Below, in pieces: positions 36,994 to 47,953 of a DNA stretch of 64,000 nt. Origin of the DNA: Centropus unirufus. Taxonomy: Eukaryota > Chordata > Aves > Cuculiformes > Centropidae. How positions within the stretch are numbered: the first letter of the stretch is position 1; every line of letters begins with the position of its first letter. Where the stretch lies: positions 83,166-147,165 of the forward strand of contig VYZI01000827.1 in NCBI GenBank assembly GCA_013397695.1, in the 5' to 3' direction. The notes beneath the pieces are model-generated. The model was not told where the DNA came from and did no database searches. It saw only the letters and a list, made by a program, of their open reading frames with translations. The position numbers and the translations under genes are program-made.

Positions 36994-39278
36994 AAGACGG
37001 TGGTGTTGATGAGTAAACACAATTTTGTTTGGCCTTGATCCATTAAAACACATATACAAGGTTTGGTGTCTTCTCTTCCAGAAGGGAAGTTATTTTATAC
37101 TCCAGCTAAAGATATCCTACAATTGCAAAGGTGATTTATGCGACAGGAAAGAAGTCATTAATACACCACAAGAATGAGCTGATACTCCCTCCCTTCCATG
37201 CTCATCATTCACAGTCTGTGCATGACCGGCAAAAACCATTAAGGTGGGAAATACGCAAAAGGTAAAGTCTCTCAAAAATCACAAGAATATTTGTTATTAA
37301 AACAAGTACTAAGAAAACCACCAAGGAAACCAAACCCAAATGATTAGGACTACAACCCATCCTTCAGAGTGAAAGGAGGGGTATTCCTCTCAAATTCCTC
37401 TGTTGGTTCCTCCACGAATGCAGCCCCCGCAGCCGGGCTAACGCGCAGCCACCCAGCAGAAAGAGGCACCTGCAGAGAGCCTTCCTGTGGCACGACCTTG
37501 CCTCACCCCAGAATGATTTTAAACACTCTGGCAGCCCAGTCAGACGTTCACACCCAGCTGACTGGTTTTGGAGGCCGGGAGAAGGAAGATTTTTCACCAG
37601 AATACTAAAAATATCAAGGTAATACCACTTTGCAACTAAAAGCAAGGTGTTGATACAGTGATCGTGGGTATCCACAGTACAAAGAAGACCAGAATGAGGA
37701 GGACCATTACTTTAAATTCTGGGAAGATCACAGGTTCTGTTTAATTTAAGTTTTCTAGAAGTTAACTCGCCAACAAAGCTTCCTCTAAAGTCAGGGGAGA
37801 GGCAGGTAGAACTTCAGAGGGAACCAATACTACTGATAATCTGCATTAGTACGGATGGATTGCTCCCTAGATGCAAGTTTGGCCTCATGCACCATGCAGG
37901 ACCTTACATGATTAACTTAAGTGACTAATTACCTTATTTTCAGGTAGATAAAGCTGAAGAGCCTCTGATTTTTCTGTTTGAAAAGGAGAACTTTCAAAGA
38001 GAATACAAAAAGCATTTATAAATTGTGAGACAGAGATGAACCCAAGGGTATATTCATTCCCCAAACGTGGACCAGAAAAGCACAGCAGCCAATAAGGAGA
38101 AGGCAGTCACTCCCTGAGAGGCCAGCTGGAGGAACTGAAGCAGAGCTGCGAAAAATAATGGGATCCACCATCAGAAGAACGTAGAAGGAAAGTAATGCAG
38201 CTTCTAACAATTCTACCACTCCTCTGTTGGACTTGAAGAATAACTTTTATTGAGGGTGCAAGATGTGCCACAAAGGAGACGTTCCACTCAGTTCTGAACT
38301 GTTAGCTCCATTCTACACTGACACGATAAAGACTGTCCAGATGTGGGTCTTCATTGCTACTGCACTGTTCTCCGAGAGCCAAAGCGCTATAAATCAAGAC
38401 GGAACTTTATTGCATGGAGACAATATGAAGACATAGCCTAGCTATCTGGTTAGAAACACACTTGTGATGCTCGGACTGCTGCCAGCGTATATCGACCGTG
38501 TCATATCCTGACCATGGCCTTCCAAGCCCCATTATGTAAGATTTCCCACTTGGGATGTTTAACAAAAATTAACGCTCACCTTTAAAAAAAAATGCTACGC
38601 AATAACTTTCTATGTCACCATCCAGGGCGTACTCCCCCCTCAGCCCAGAGGCACTGTTTCTCCTCCAGTGGAGGATTTCAAGTTGTTTGACTCTACACTG
38701 TTTATTTTACACAAACGCTATTCCTTCTTTACAGATGGATACGATCCATTGAAGACCTGGAACATTTTATCCCATAGTAAAACTCATTCAAAAGTACCAT
38801 CTGTTCTTCCTGCAGGGGCACAGTAATGCCAAAAACCATTTAACATTCCATAAATTAAGATCGTATAATGGATAGGTCATTGTTAAAATGAAGCAAGGAG
38901 TGGTTTGGAACGTGATAATGGGCATTTTCCCTTAAAAATAGTATCCAAGGTATTATTTTTGGTTTGTTTCTTTAAAAACGTAATATATAACATTAAATAG
39001 TAAAGGCGTGTCACAATCCAGACCAATTTAAAGCCTGGCTTCATCCCCAGTTCCATCAGTGTCAGCAGGGTCCTTTCTAATAACTTCAGGAGGAGGCTTG
39101 GACTGGGCCAATGGGTTAGAACAGATCCACTGAAAAGAACGGATTCTGTTCTCATTTACCTTGGAATGTGTCTGTTGTATCCGCATGATATTCTGCCTAA
39201 GAGAACAGAATTCCATCTTCAAGTTTAAGAGCCATTAAAATAGGTCTCATTTCATAGATGTTACACTAATGTGTGACA

Positions 39279-39294
39279 CCCACACACACACACA
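39279..39294 (+). repeat. (CA)n microsatellite, short
   Basis: About seven CA dinucleotides. Confidence 0.8.
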
Positions 39295-40040
39295 GAGCTC
39301 TCTCTCCCCTTTCCACTTATTGGTAAGAAACTCTAGCCAAAAATGAACTCCCATTTGCTATTCCTTTCTGCATCCAAACACTAAAACATGCAGATGTTTA
39401 ATCAATATAAAGGCTGAACATAAAATCCTGCTATGAGCTTGTTAACATTTGAGTCAACATGAAACCAACCTTGCTATTCATACAGAAAAATAACAATTTT
39501 TTTTTTTAAATAAAAAAGTCCACAAAAAAAATAATAAATAAAGCAGGCACGAAATAAATCAATAGTGTTTAACTGCAAAAAAAAATGGCACAATGGAATC
39601 CTCCACCCAAGAGGGGGATCCCAGCGGTACTCTGCCCAGCTCTCCAGGCTTCCTGGGGACAACCAGTCCTCCTGGACACGCGGCTCTTGTCACCCGCGCC
39701 GGGACCTGCGTGCGAGCCGTGCTCCAGTGGCTCAAAGCTGAAGTTACACCGCTTCAATCAGCAAAATGCTATGTACCCGTGCGTTTCAAAGCTCGCCCGC
39801 GAGACAGAGGAGACGACACTAACATCCTCTGCCCAGTGAGAGTCATCATCTGAAAACTGAGCTGTTTTATCCCATAAAGTTGTTACTTCAGGCAATGTAT
39901 GTAAGGGTTCACAATTGTTATCGTCTCTTTGTGAAGCTCTCGCTGTTATAACAAAATTTGCAGAAGCAAAGCATTTTTAGCCCGACCATTCCTATTCCCA
40001 GAGACAATACAATATTTTTCCATCACATCAGATCCTGGAT

Positions 40041-40080
40041 GGTGGGGGAAGGGAAGGGCAGGAGCGGTGGGGAGGGGGGG
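40041..40080 (+). other. G-rich tract, candidate G-quadruplex
   Basis: The plus strand has five G runs of three or more within 40 bases (40044-40048, 40051-40053, 40056-40058, 40069-40072, 40074-40080), with one loop of about ten bases. It lies inside the CpG-rich candidate promoter region, just inside the inferred first intron of a minus-strand transcript, where it would be C-rich on the RNA-like strand. Folding was not computed. Confidence 0.5.
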
Positions 40081-40783
40081 AAACGCAACTTGAGAAGTGG
40101 TAAGTGTGTCAAAATCGAAATTACTTGGAGATACTTTGCAGCACAATCAGCCTTTATGCTCGTGCAGCTCGCCTCATATGGCTCACATTCAGCCTGTCAC
40201 ACCGAATCACCGCTCCTTCTTGACTTACATTAACAAAAACAAACCTAACTTCAGCATGTGAGGTAAAAGGATTTCTCGATTCCCACTCAAAAGGGCCAGA
40301 AGCAGCACTGAAAATAATAGTTGGGTTTTTTTTGCAAGAAGTTCACATCGGAGGGGACGATAGGAAGAAGTCGGGGAGGATCCGACTCGCAGCGCACGCA
40401 TCTGTTGCTGATGGAATATTTCGGAAAACAATCCGTCCTGCAAAAAGCTTTGTCCCCGAGCAGAGTAGACCCAGCTCGGGCAGCCTTAACTAACAAAGCC
40501 AAACCCACCCCTATCTCCTTCAACCTTGAAACTGCATCAAACCGGGTAGATTTCACCCGAGCTTTCACGTCGGATGAGCGGGTGGAAAGAACATCTGCAA
40601 AACAAAGTAGGAACCCCAAGAGAAACGCAGCCAGGCACACGCTTTGCAACCACCAGAACACACGGCACAGAGCAGAGCCAGCACTCAGACAAAGTTCTTT
40701 CCCATTTCTCCCACTAAGTTTGCGACAAACGCCTGCTTAGGAAGGATTTCTGCTGACCTGTGGGTGTGCAGCGACGTAGAGGC

Positions 40784-40809
40784 GGTGAGTTTTCCCGGTG
40801 AGTTTTCCC
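40784..40809 (+). repeat. Perfect tandem duplication of a 13-bp donor-like motif
   Basis: GGTGAGTTTTCCC occurs twice back to back (40784-40796 and 40797-40809). Each copy contains GGTGAGT, a near-consensus 5' splice site on the plus strand. It sits at the edge of the CpG-rich segment. Confidence 0.8.
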
Positions 40810-40810
40810 G

Positions 40811-43137
40811 TCACCTTTTGTTCCCAGCCATGTCAGCTGTGCTCTGCTCCAAGTGCTGCTCAACACTCCCAAATCCCCTTTTCCAGCTCTATCTTAGGAA
40901 CTGCCCAGATTTTGCAGTGTAATCTGAGCAGGGAAGTACCATGTGCCTATGATATGGTTAATTCACGTTTTAACCCCCCCCCACCTCCCTGCCTAAGGAA
41001 GCTGCTTCCCATTTCAAAGCCGCGGCTGCAGCCGCCTGACCCAGGTACAGCCAGGGCAGCTCTGGGGCTGCCTCCTCACCCACTTGGGGCCACTCATTCC
41101 TACCTTTTAGACCCTGGGATGGGAGATTCACTGGCCTGCAGCACACCGGCTCTCCTCGCTCAGGACCACAGCCACGTTGCTGGGGCCACTGGGCAAAATC
41201 TAAGCTCTCCACAAAGAGGGTCCAGTGAGACCCAGCAAAGACTGGGAATCTGGTCCAGGATCTTTCACGACAAAGATGCTGGGCTGCAAGGCTCCCATCC
41301 GTTCCTCCCCACAGTTGTCATCAGCTACATGAGAAATAATCTCATTTTTTTCTAACAGAAGAAAGCTTTCTACTATGAAAAAAGTGTCCAGAAGCTTTCT
41401 TCTATTATTTCTCCTGCCAATATTCTTCTGTTTTACTAAACTATTTCCATTTTGTATTTGAAATTACCATCGTGTCCCATCAACATGGAAGCATGGCCAG
41501 GTTGGATGAAGCTTTGAGCACCCTGATCCAAAGGAACACGTCCCTGTCCATGGCAGGGGCTTGAAACCGATTGATCTTTAAGGTCCCTTCCAACCCAAAC
41601 CATCCTACTTTGCTATGATATGGGTTAATGACAAGACGACTACACTTCAGAAAGGAAGGAAAAGCCCCTTCTTCCCAAATTCTGCACAGGGAAGACTTAA
41701 ACCCACTGTGACAGCATCAAACATGCATGCACCAGAGAAGCCACAGAGAAGAAAGGGGCAGAGTAGTCCTCAAGCCCTCGCACTCCTGCTCTCCAGCCTC
41801 AGCAGCACCATCAAGTCCTGAGCACCTCACAGCAAAATCCAGATGATCGACAACAAATCTGGTGCAGGCTTTTCATGCTGCTAAGGTCTTGAGAAGGGTA
41901 AAGCGCAAACCATCGACGGGTGTGCTGCTCCCCAGCTTTCTTGGGAACAAATTCCATGTAGTCAACGTCTCCAACGCTGCTAAGTCAAGTTATCCACAGG
42001 CTGAAGGAGCCCCACTTGGCAAAGAAATGGGAGGTTTCCGTTTCTCTCTCTGCCAGCCCTGGGCGGATTAGGAACTGCTATAGGTGCCAGTGCTTTTAAA
42101 CACCTGAGAAAGGGCCACAAACAGAGATAAAACAGAAGCCACAGTCAGTTGCAAGTCAGGTTTTTTTTCAGTTTTCCAAAAGCAAGGCTCTGAGACACAA
42201 AGATGGCAGAAAAGGGAAAGGCCTTGGGGGAATGTTAACCCTTGGCCACAAGGCAGCAAAGCAATTTCATGCAAGGAACCTGCTTTTTAAGAGACAACTT
42301 TTTTAAAAGACAACTTTTTAACTTGTCTGCCTTGTGAGCATCATCTGCCAATGCCTTGTGCGGAATGTCTAATGATTGCATCACACGTCTGCAGAGTTTT
42401 CTTCTTAATTCCAGACCTCTGGATAAACCAGTTAATTCTAAAGCAAAGATGCTAGTTTTATCTTCCATGTTGCCTAAAACCAGTTCTGTTTAAAATCAGC
42501 AAATCTACAAGTTTAAAATGGAAATAATATACTATGAGAGTATTGCAGGGAAAACTATAGATCCTTCAATGATGAACCCAACTTCTCAGCTCAGAAACTT
42601 GATCTGTATCAGTTATTGAGATGATTTCTTACAAAAAAAATCAATAGAAATGAAGGGAAGCAATCTCAAAGGTTAGGAATGACATCCAACAGTGGTCTCT
42701 CTGGCTAAGCTCATGTCCACAACTTGTATCTCCTCCAGACCCAGGTTTTTTCACTACATCCTGGGTTGTGGCCTGGTGTCCTCACCTCATTAACACGGGG
42801 CTCTATGCTCCCCCTCCCTGGGTGGGGTCAGTGACCCCTGACTCGTGCACATCTCAGACCCTCAGATCTGAGGACCTGAGGGCTTCACGGCTCACAGCTA
42901 CCTGCGGGACACCAGCTCTTCATCACTTAACTTCATCGGCCTGCAGAAAAGGCTATAATTTGCTGAAATGATGATTAATCAAAACTTATTTTTCTCTAGA
43001 GCAGTTAATTAACAGCCAATTAAGAGTCTCAGTCATTCTGAAATAACCAAAGAACTCTCCTCAGTTGACAACCAGCAGCTCTTTAACAGCGCGAGCACGC
43101 ATCACAGCAAAAGCCAGGCCAGCTGGAAGGGCAGAAC
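40811..43137. other. Upstream flank, no gene recognised
   Basis: Unique sequence apart from the CR1 remnant at 41495-41617. A C-rich run (TTAACCCCCCCCCACCTCCC) lies near 40971-40989. Paired AGAAAGCTTTCT-type motifs occur near 41358-41405. A repeated AAAAGACAACTTTTT motif is near 42290-42320. An ATG-started 77-codon minus-strand frame at 42235-42468 is in the findings. Confidence 0.5.
41495..41617 (+). mobile_element. CR1 LINE 3' end remnant, sense
   Basis: GGCCAGGTTGGATGAAGCTT, CCTGATCCAAAGGAACACGT, CCCTTCCAACCCAAACCATC and a diverged tail identify the last 120 bases of CR1. Confidence 0.85.
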
Positions 43138-44276
43138 CACAGAATCATGGAATTGTTAAGGTGGGAAAAGTCCTCTAAGATCATCCAGTCCAATCGCCAG
43201 CCCAGCATCACCGCGCCTACTAAACCACGTCCCAAAGTGCCACATCTGCACGGTTTTTTAACATCTCCAGCAGGGACCAAGACTCCCCCCCTTCCCTGGG
43301 CAGCCCCTGCTGGTGCTTCTCCATGCTTTCAGTAAAAGAATTTTTTCTTAATGTCCACTATAAACCTCCCCTGGTGCAACTTGAGGCTGTTTCCATTCAG
43401 CCCATCAGTTGTTAATTGGGAGCAGAGCCCAGCACCCACCTCCCCACAACCTCCTTTCCGGGACCTGCTGAGAGTGATGAGGTCTCCCCTCAGCCTCCTC
43501 CAGGCTAAACAACCCCAGGTTCCTCAACTGCTCCCAGAACCCCTGGGCTCCAGACTCTTTTCCAGCTCTGTTCCCCTTCTCCAGCGGTGCTCCAGCCTCT
43601 CAATATCTTTCTTGGAGTGAGGGACCCAAAACTGAAGCCAGCATGCAAGGTGTGGCCCCACCAGCACCAAGTCCAAGGGGACAATCCCTTCCCTGCTCCT
43701 GCTGGCCCCACCATGGCTCACCCAAGTCAAGGTGCTGTTGGCTTTTTGCCCACCTGGGCCACTGCTGGCTCATGTTCAACTGCTGCCAACCTTTCCAGCC
43801 TCTCTTCCCCAAGCCTGGAGCGTTGCATGGGGTTGCTGTGACCAGAGTGCAGGACTCGACACTTGGCCTTGTTGAACCTCTTACAACTGGCCTCAGACAT
43901 TGACCCAGCCTGTCCAGGTACCTTTCTAGAACCTTCCTGCCCTCCAGAAGATCAACACTTCCACCCAATTTGGTGTCATCTGCAAACTGAGGGAGCACTC
44001 AATCCCCTTGTCCGGATCACGGATAAAGACGTTGAACAGAACTGGGCCAACACAGAGCCCCGGGGACACCACTTGTGCCCAGCCACCAACTGGAATTCAG
44101 CTCCATTCACCACAACCCTCCAGGCCCAGCCATCCAGCCAGCTTTGTACTCAGCAGAGCGTGCCTGTCCCAGCCGTGAGCAGCCACCTTCTCGGGGAGAA
44201 TGCTGGGAGAAACGGCATCAAAGACCTTATTGAAGTCCATGCAGATAACATCCACAGCCTTTCCCACGCCCACTAG
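43138..44276 (-). mobile_element. CR1 LINE, about 1.1 kb, with broken reverse transcriptase
   Basis: The longest CR1 copy in the window. The 3' end (CCACAGAATCATGGAATTGT…CCTACTAAACCACGTCCCAA) is at 43138. Translating the minus strand gives pieces of the CR1 ORF2 reverse transcriptase in order: motif-A-like VDVICMDFNKVFD near 44240, a GSVLA remnant near 44060, VLFNVFIRDPDKGIE near 44020, and the motif-C FADD (43986-43975) in LPQFADDTKLGGSVDLLEGR. The pieces lie in different frames, and stops and frameshifts between them make it a dead copy. Similarity stops near 44276, the 5' truncation point. Confidence 0.92.
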
Positions 44277-45930
44277 GCTAATTTGACTACGAGACACGTA
44301 CCTAGAGGGTCCTTTCACCCATAGCATCCCAAAGCCACCATTTCTTATGCCTCTAAGTCCCTTATGGCCCAGCAGTCCTGTCCTGGCGCTGGATGCGTCC
44401 CACATGGATGTGCCAGCACCTCTCTGCACGCTCCCATGCCTTTCCTCACCTCTGTTGCACCCTGGGCTGCAGAAAGGCCCCTTCCCAGCCGCAGCTCTGC
44501 CCCCAGCCCATCCCCTGTGGCCCCTGCTGTTCCTCAGGGTTGTCGATGGTGTGGAGGTCCAGCTGGGACCTTGGCTCCAGCTGGGATGCTGGAGGAGAGG
44601 ACAGCCCTCCAGCATCCAGCTGGGAGAGCCAGGGCACCCACAGCCTGCGAGTCCATCAGTGCAGGGACTGCCTCGCTCACAGTTCTGCTCACATCTTCTC
44701 CAGACTCCAAACAAATCCACGAAAGCTTAACTTTGATCGTATAAATCAGGATAAGACTAAGACATATAAACACAACTTAGCACAGTACCCAAAAAGCAAG
44801 GAAGGGCATTTTTAAAAGAATCCATAATCGTGTTTTTTGAAGTATTTCTGCAGTGGGAATTGTGCTGGAGCAAGGAATGCAAAGCTCAGGCGCTTCCAAG
44901 AGGGGGTCATGTGAAATTACTCTATTTCAAGATTTTTCCAAATCATTAACATTTTGATTCCGAATGCAGTTGTAAGAATCTGCCAACAAACAATTTTTCG
45001 CTATCAAAAGAGGCAATTCTGTGCAGTTTGTCCTTTCTTCAAGTTTAAAAAAAAAAGGATTTTTTTTCTGAGAACTTATGCCATTTCTGCAGAAATGTCT
45101 GCAATCTGCAGTGACAGTGCAGATTTTTATTTTTTTTTTTCAAATAAAAACCAAACCCCTCAAAAAAGAACAAAGACCATCTTTTGTTTCAGGCAAAGAA
45201 TTTCAGGAGAAACCACAAAATGTTCAAGCAAAACATTAAACACTGGATTTTTCCAGCCATTTTGCCAGCAGCCTCAGTTTTCCCATAGTTCCAATATCAG
45301 CGTCAATAAGAAGGGGAGGGGACCCAGGTCAGATGGATTCTACCCACCCCACAACTTATATCAGTGCGAACTGAATGAGGATGAAAACAGGGCGCAATTT
45401 GTTCTTTAATTTAGCGGAAATGAGACCTACCTAAGTTAGCCACCAGAAAAAAGGCCAATTGAAGAACAACTAGAAGTGACGAGCATCGTGACGCAGATTC
45501 TGGGCTCTGCTCCTGCCCATTGGCTCATGGCAAACACCTCCGCGCCCCTTCCTAGAGGCCAACGCCACGCGCTCTGTGCTCTCCAGGTGTTGGTCAGTCT
45601 CTTTAGGTCAGTTTTTGAAAAGCAGGCTTGAAAAGAACCAGAAATATTTCATTGTAAACCCCTTGGAGACTGTTTAAAGCACAGGCGTGCCTGCCTGGGA
45701 GCCCTTCACCACCTGTTTCAGAGGTCTTCTTCCAGCTCAAAGACAGACCACAGCGCCTGGAACCTCCGATGTGTGGCAGAGCCCCACCAGTGCCCAGCAC
45801 CATGGACCCTCCACCGTCAGAGACAGCAAAGGGAACGCACAGAAACGTAACGGACAACCGAGTTAAAGATGTGCGACCACCTCGTCTGGAGGTAGGCCGC
45901 ATCTCCACGCTAAGCAGCCTTCCAGTATGG
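44277..45930. other. Unique sequence 5' of the long CR1 copy
   Basis: From 44290 to 44720 the sequence is GC-rich (Pro/Cys/Ser codons in all frames) with several overlapping open frames that differ in product, so none is convincing. From 44720 to 45930 it is AT-rich with short A and T runs near 45050 and 45125. No gene is recognised. Confidence 0.5.
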
Positions 45931-46246
45931 AAAAGGGGCCTACAGGACAGATGAGGAGCTTTTTATTAGGGAGTGCAGGGATAGGATAAGAGAGGACAAT
46001 TTTCAGCTGAAAGAGGGAAGATTGAGATGAGATCTGAGGAAGAAACGTTCTGCTGTGAGGGTGGGGAGGCCCTGGCCCAGGTTGCCCAGAGCAGTGGGGG
46101 CTGCCCCATCCCTGGAGGTGTTCAAGGCCAGGTTGGATGGGGCTTGGAGCATCCTAATCCAGAGAGAGGTGTCCCTGCCCATGGCAGGGGGTGGAACTGG
46201 CTGGGCTTTGAGGTCCCTTCTAACCCAAACCATCCTACGATTCCAT
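45931..46246 (+). mobile_element. CR1 LINE, 5'-truncated, sense
   Basis: Contains GGGGCCTACAGGACAGATGA, AGGGAGTGCAGGGATAGGAT, GTGGGGAGGCCCTGGCCCAG, CCCATCCCTGGAGGTGTTCA, CCCATGGCAGGGGGTGGAAC and CATCCTACGATTCC. It points toward the antisense copy at 46783-47372 about 540 bp away, forming a tail-to-tail pair. Confidence 0.92.
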
Positions 46247-46708
46247 GCCGGGGGGGATTACCCCTCTGTTCCAAAATGGTAAAGCACATAAATGAATCTG
46301 CTCAGTCAATTGAACTGCAGGGTGCCCTGACAAACCACGGCTCGCCTTGAGAGCAAAACAAAAACTGCAGACGGCTTTCTGACACACCATTTGCTTCCTG
46401 GCATGGCCGCTTGCATATCCAGAGGGATAAATCCTGTGGAAAGTGTTTGTAATAATTTGTGGGCTTTTCTAAGATGCAGACATTAATAGCAAGAGCACAC
46501 GAGAAGCAATCTCTGTTCATTTGTATTAAGATTTTTGGGTTCTTCTCGGAGTGGTGATGTTGTGTACCACACCCTGGGGTGTTGCAAGTGTCTGACTATT
46601 TAGGATGTGTAAAAGAACATGAATATGTAATACCGTCTCCTCACTCTGGCCAAACAGGTCGAGTGGATCACTTATTCCTACCCTTAAATAAAATAAGATG
46701 CCAGTATT

Positions 46709-46723
46709 AAAAAAAAAAAAAAA
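46709..46723 (+). repeat. Poly(A) run of 15
   Basis: Homopolymer between the two members of the tail-to-tail CR1 pair. Confidence 0.9.
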
Positions 46724-46782
46724 GAGACTCATTGGTATATACTTGTATATATCTGAAAAGCCCTCTTTCTGCAAAAGTGAAA

Positions 46783-47372
46783 ATCAGTCAGGGAATGGTT
46801 TGGGTTGGAAGGGACCTCAAAGCCCACCCAGTTCCAACCTCCCTGCCATGGGCACGGACACCTCCCACTGGATCAGGGGCTCCAAGCCCCATCCAACCTG
46901 GCCTTGAACACCTCCAGGGATGGGGCAGCCATGGACCCTTTGGGCAATCTGGGCCAGGGCCTCAACCACTGTCAGAGCAAAACTTTTCTTCCCAAGATCT
47001 CATCTCAATCTCCCCTCTTTTGACTTAAAACCATTCCACCTCATCCTATCCCTGCACTCCCTGATCCAGAGCCCCTCCCCAGCTTTCCTGGAGCCCCTTT
47101 CAGCACTGGAAGCTGCTCTAAGGTCTCCCCACCGCCTTCTCCTCTCCAGGCTGAACAACCCCAGCTCTCCCAGCCTGGCCTCATACAAGAGCTGCTCCAG
47201 CCCTTGGATCATTTCCGTGGCCTCCTCTGGACTCGCTCCAACATCTCCAGGTCCTTCCTGTGCTGAGGACTCCAGAACTGGACACAGGCTCCAGGTGGGT
47301 CTCACCAGAACAGAGGGGCAGAATCCCCTCCCTTTCCCTGCTGGTCCCACAGCTTTGGATGTAGCCCAGGAT
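46783..47372 (-). mobile_element. CR1 LINE, about 590 bp, antisense
   Basis: Starts ATCAGTCAGGGAATGGTTTG and is continuous through ACCTCAAAGCCCACCCAGTT, CACTGGATCAGGGGCTCCAA, AGCCCCTTTCAGCACTGGAA, CTCCAGGCTGAACAACCCCA, CTGAGGACTCCAGAACTGGA and GATGTAGCCCAGGATGCGGT. It is the most complete copy of the 'ACCTCAAAGCCC' family in the window and a good local reference for the others. Confidence 0.93.
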
Positions 47373-47905
47373 GCGGTCAATCTGCTCTGCACAGTATCAG
47401 ACCGCATCCTTCCCAAGCGGCCATCCACGTTTTACACATTAATCATCTCTAGCCTTTCAAGATCATCAGACGGAGCAATATCGATTATGTGACAGAGCTC
47501 TGTGCATGACGCCAATTAGTTTAGAACAGGAAAACATGACACACTACCTAATGGAAGCGTTCTGGCTATGAAAATCGATTAACTAAAAAATAAGCATCAA
47601 CAGACCTGACAGAGGCATTGGGCAAGGCTCAGCAGCTCGGTAAGAAAGTTGCTCTCTTGCAGCAATATCTTCATTCGGCTGTTTGGGTGACCATGGTGAC
47701 CATTATCCATCCCAGCCTCCAGCTGCCTCTCCTTACACCCAACCACAGCCCAGCTCCCTTCGGCCTCTCACAGTCCTCCCTAATTCACTTCAGGAAGGAG
47801 ACAAACCCAAAAGCCAGCAGGATTATCTTCAAGAGTCCTCTTATTGGCTTCAGCGACTCCACTTGGTCTTGCCTGAAGCAAATTAGGAAAAGCGGTGTGG
47901 TCGTG

Positions 47906-47953
47906 GGGACCGGATGGTCCCTTCCATCCCAAACCAGTCCATGGCTCTGTGAA
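47906..47953 (+). mobile_element. CR1 LINE 3' tail fragment, sense
   Basis: About 48 bases (GACCGGATGGTCCCTTCCAT, CCCAAACCAGTCCATGGCTC) resemble the last block of CR1. Short and diverged. Confidence 0.55.

Larger units (their letters stand above)
27348..39669 (-). other. Inferred FBLN2 5' intron
   Basis: Unique sequence with CR1 copies at 33738-33974 and 36700-36993, a T-rich tract, a CAC repeat and a small tandem repeat near 31.9 kb. No coding exon is recognised. The segment from about 28.9 to 30.7 kb is more GC-rich and holds long open frames (see findings). Intron status depends on the promoter lying near 40 kb. Confidence 0.4.
39670..40810 (-). promoter_or_regulatory. CpG-rich segment: candidate FBLN2 promoter and non-coding first exon
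   Basis: CpG dinucleotides are frequent here (about 15 in 39600-39830 and about 25 in 40340-40810 by hand count), while flanking DNA is CpG-poor. The 40340-40810 part has a hand-estimated observed/expected ratio near 0.8. A minus-strand consensus donor GTAAGT lies at 40228-40223, directly downstream of the CpG-rich block for a minus-strand transcript. That would allow a non-coding exon ending at 40229 and a 13 kb intron to the FBLN2 coding exon. No TATA box or initiator was identified. Divergent plus-strand transcription is also possible. Assignment to FBLN2 is inference from position and strand. Confidence 0.35.

Noticed and set aside
40287..40661. Minus-strand frame starting with a signal-peptide-like hydrophobic stretch (LAAFLLGFLLCFADVL) in the CpG-rich segment
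   Set aside because: The apparent first codon is GTG, not ATG. The frame is open back to a TAA at about 40737-40739 with no ATG anywhere upstream or inside, and no family is recognised. It could only matter as a spliced-in exon.
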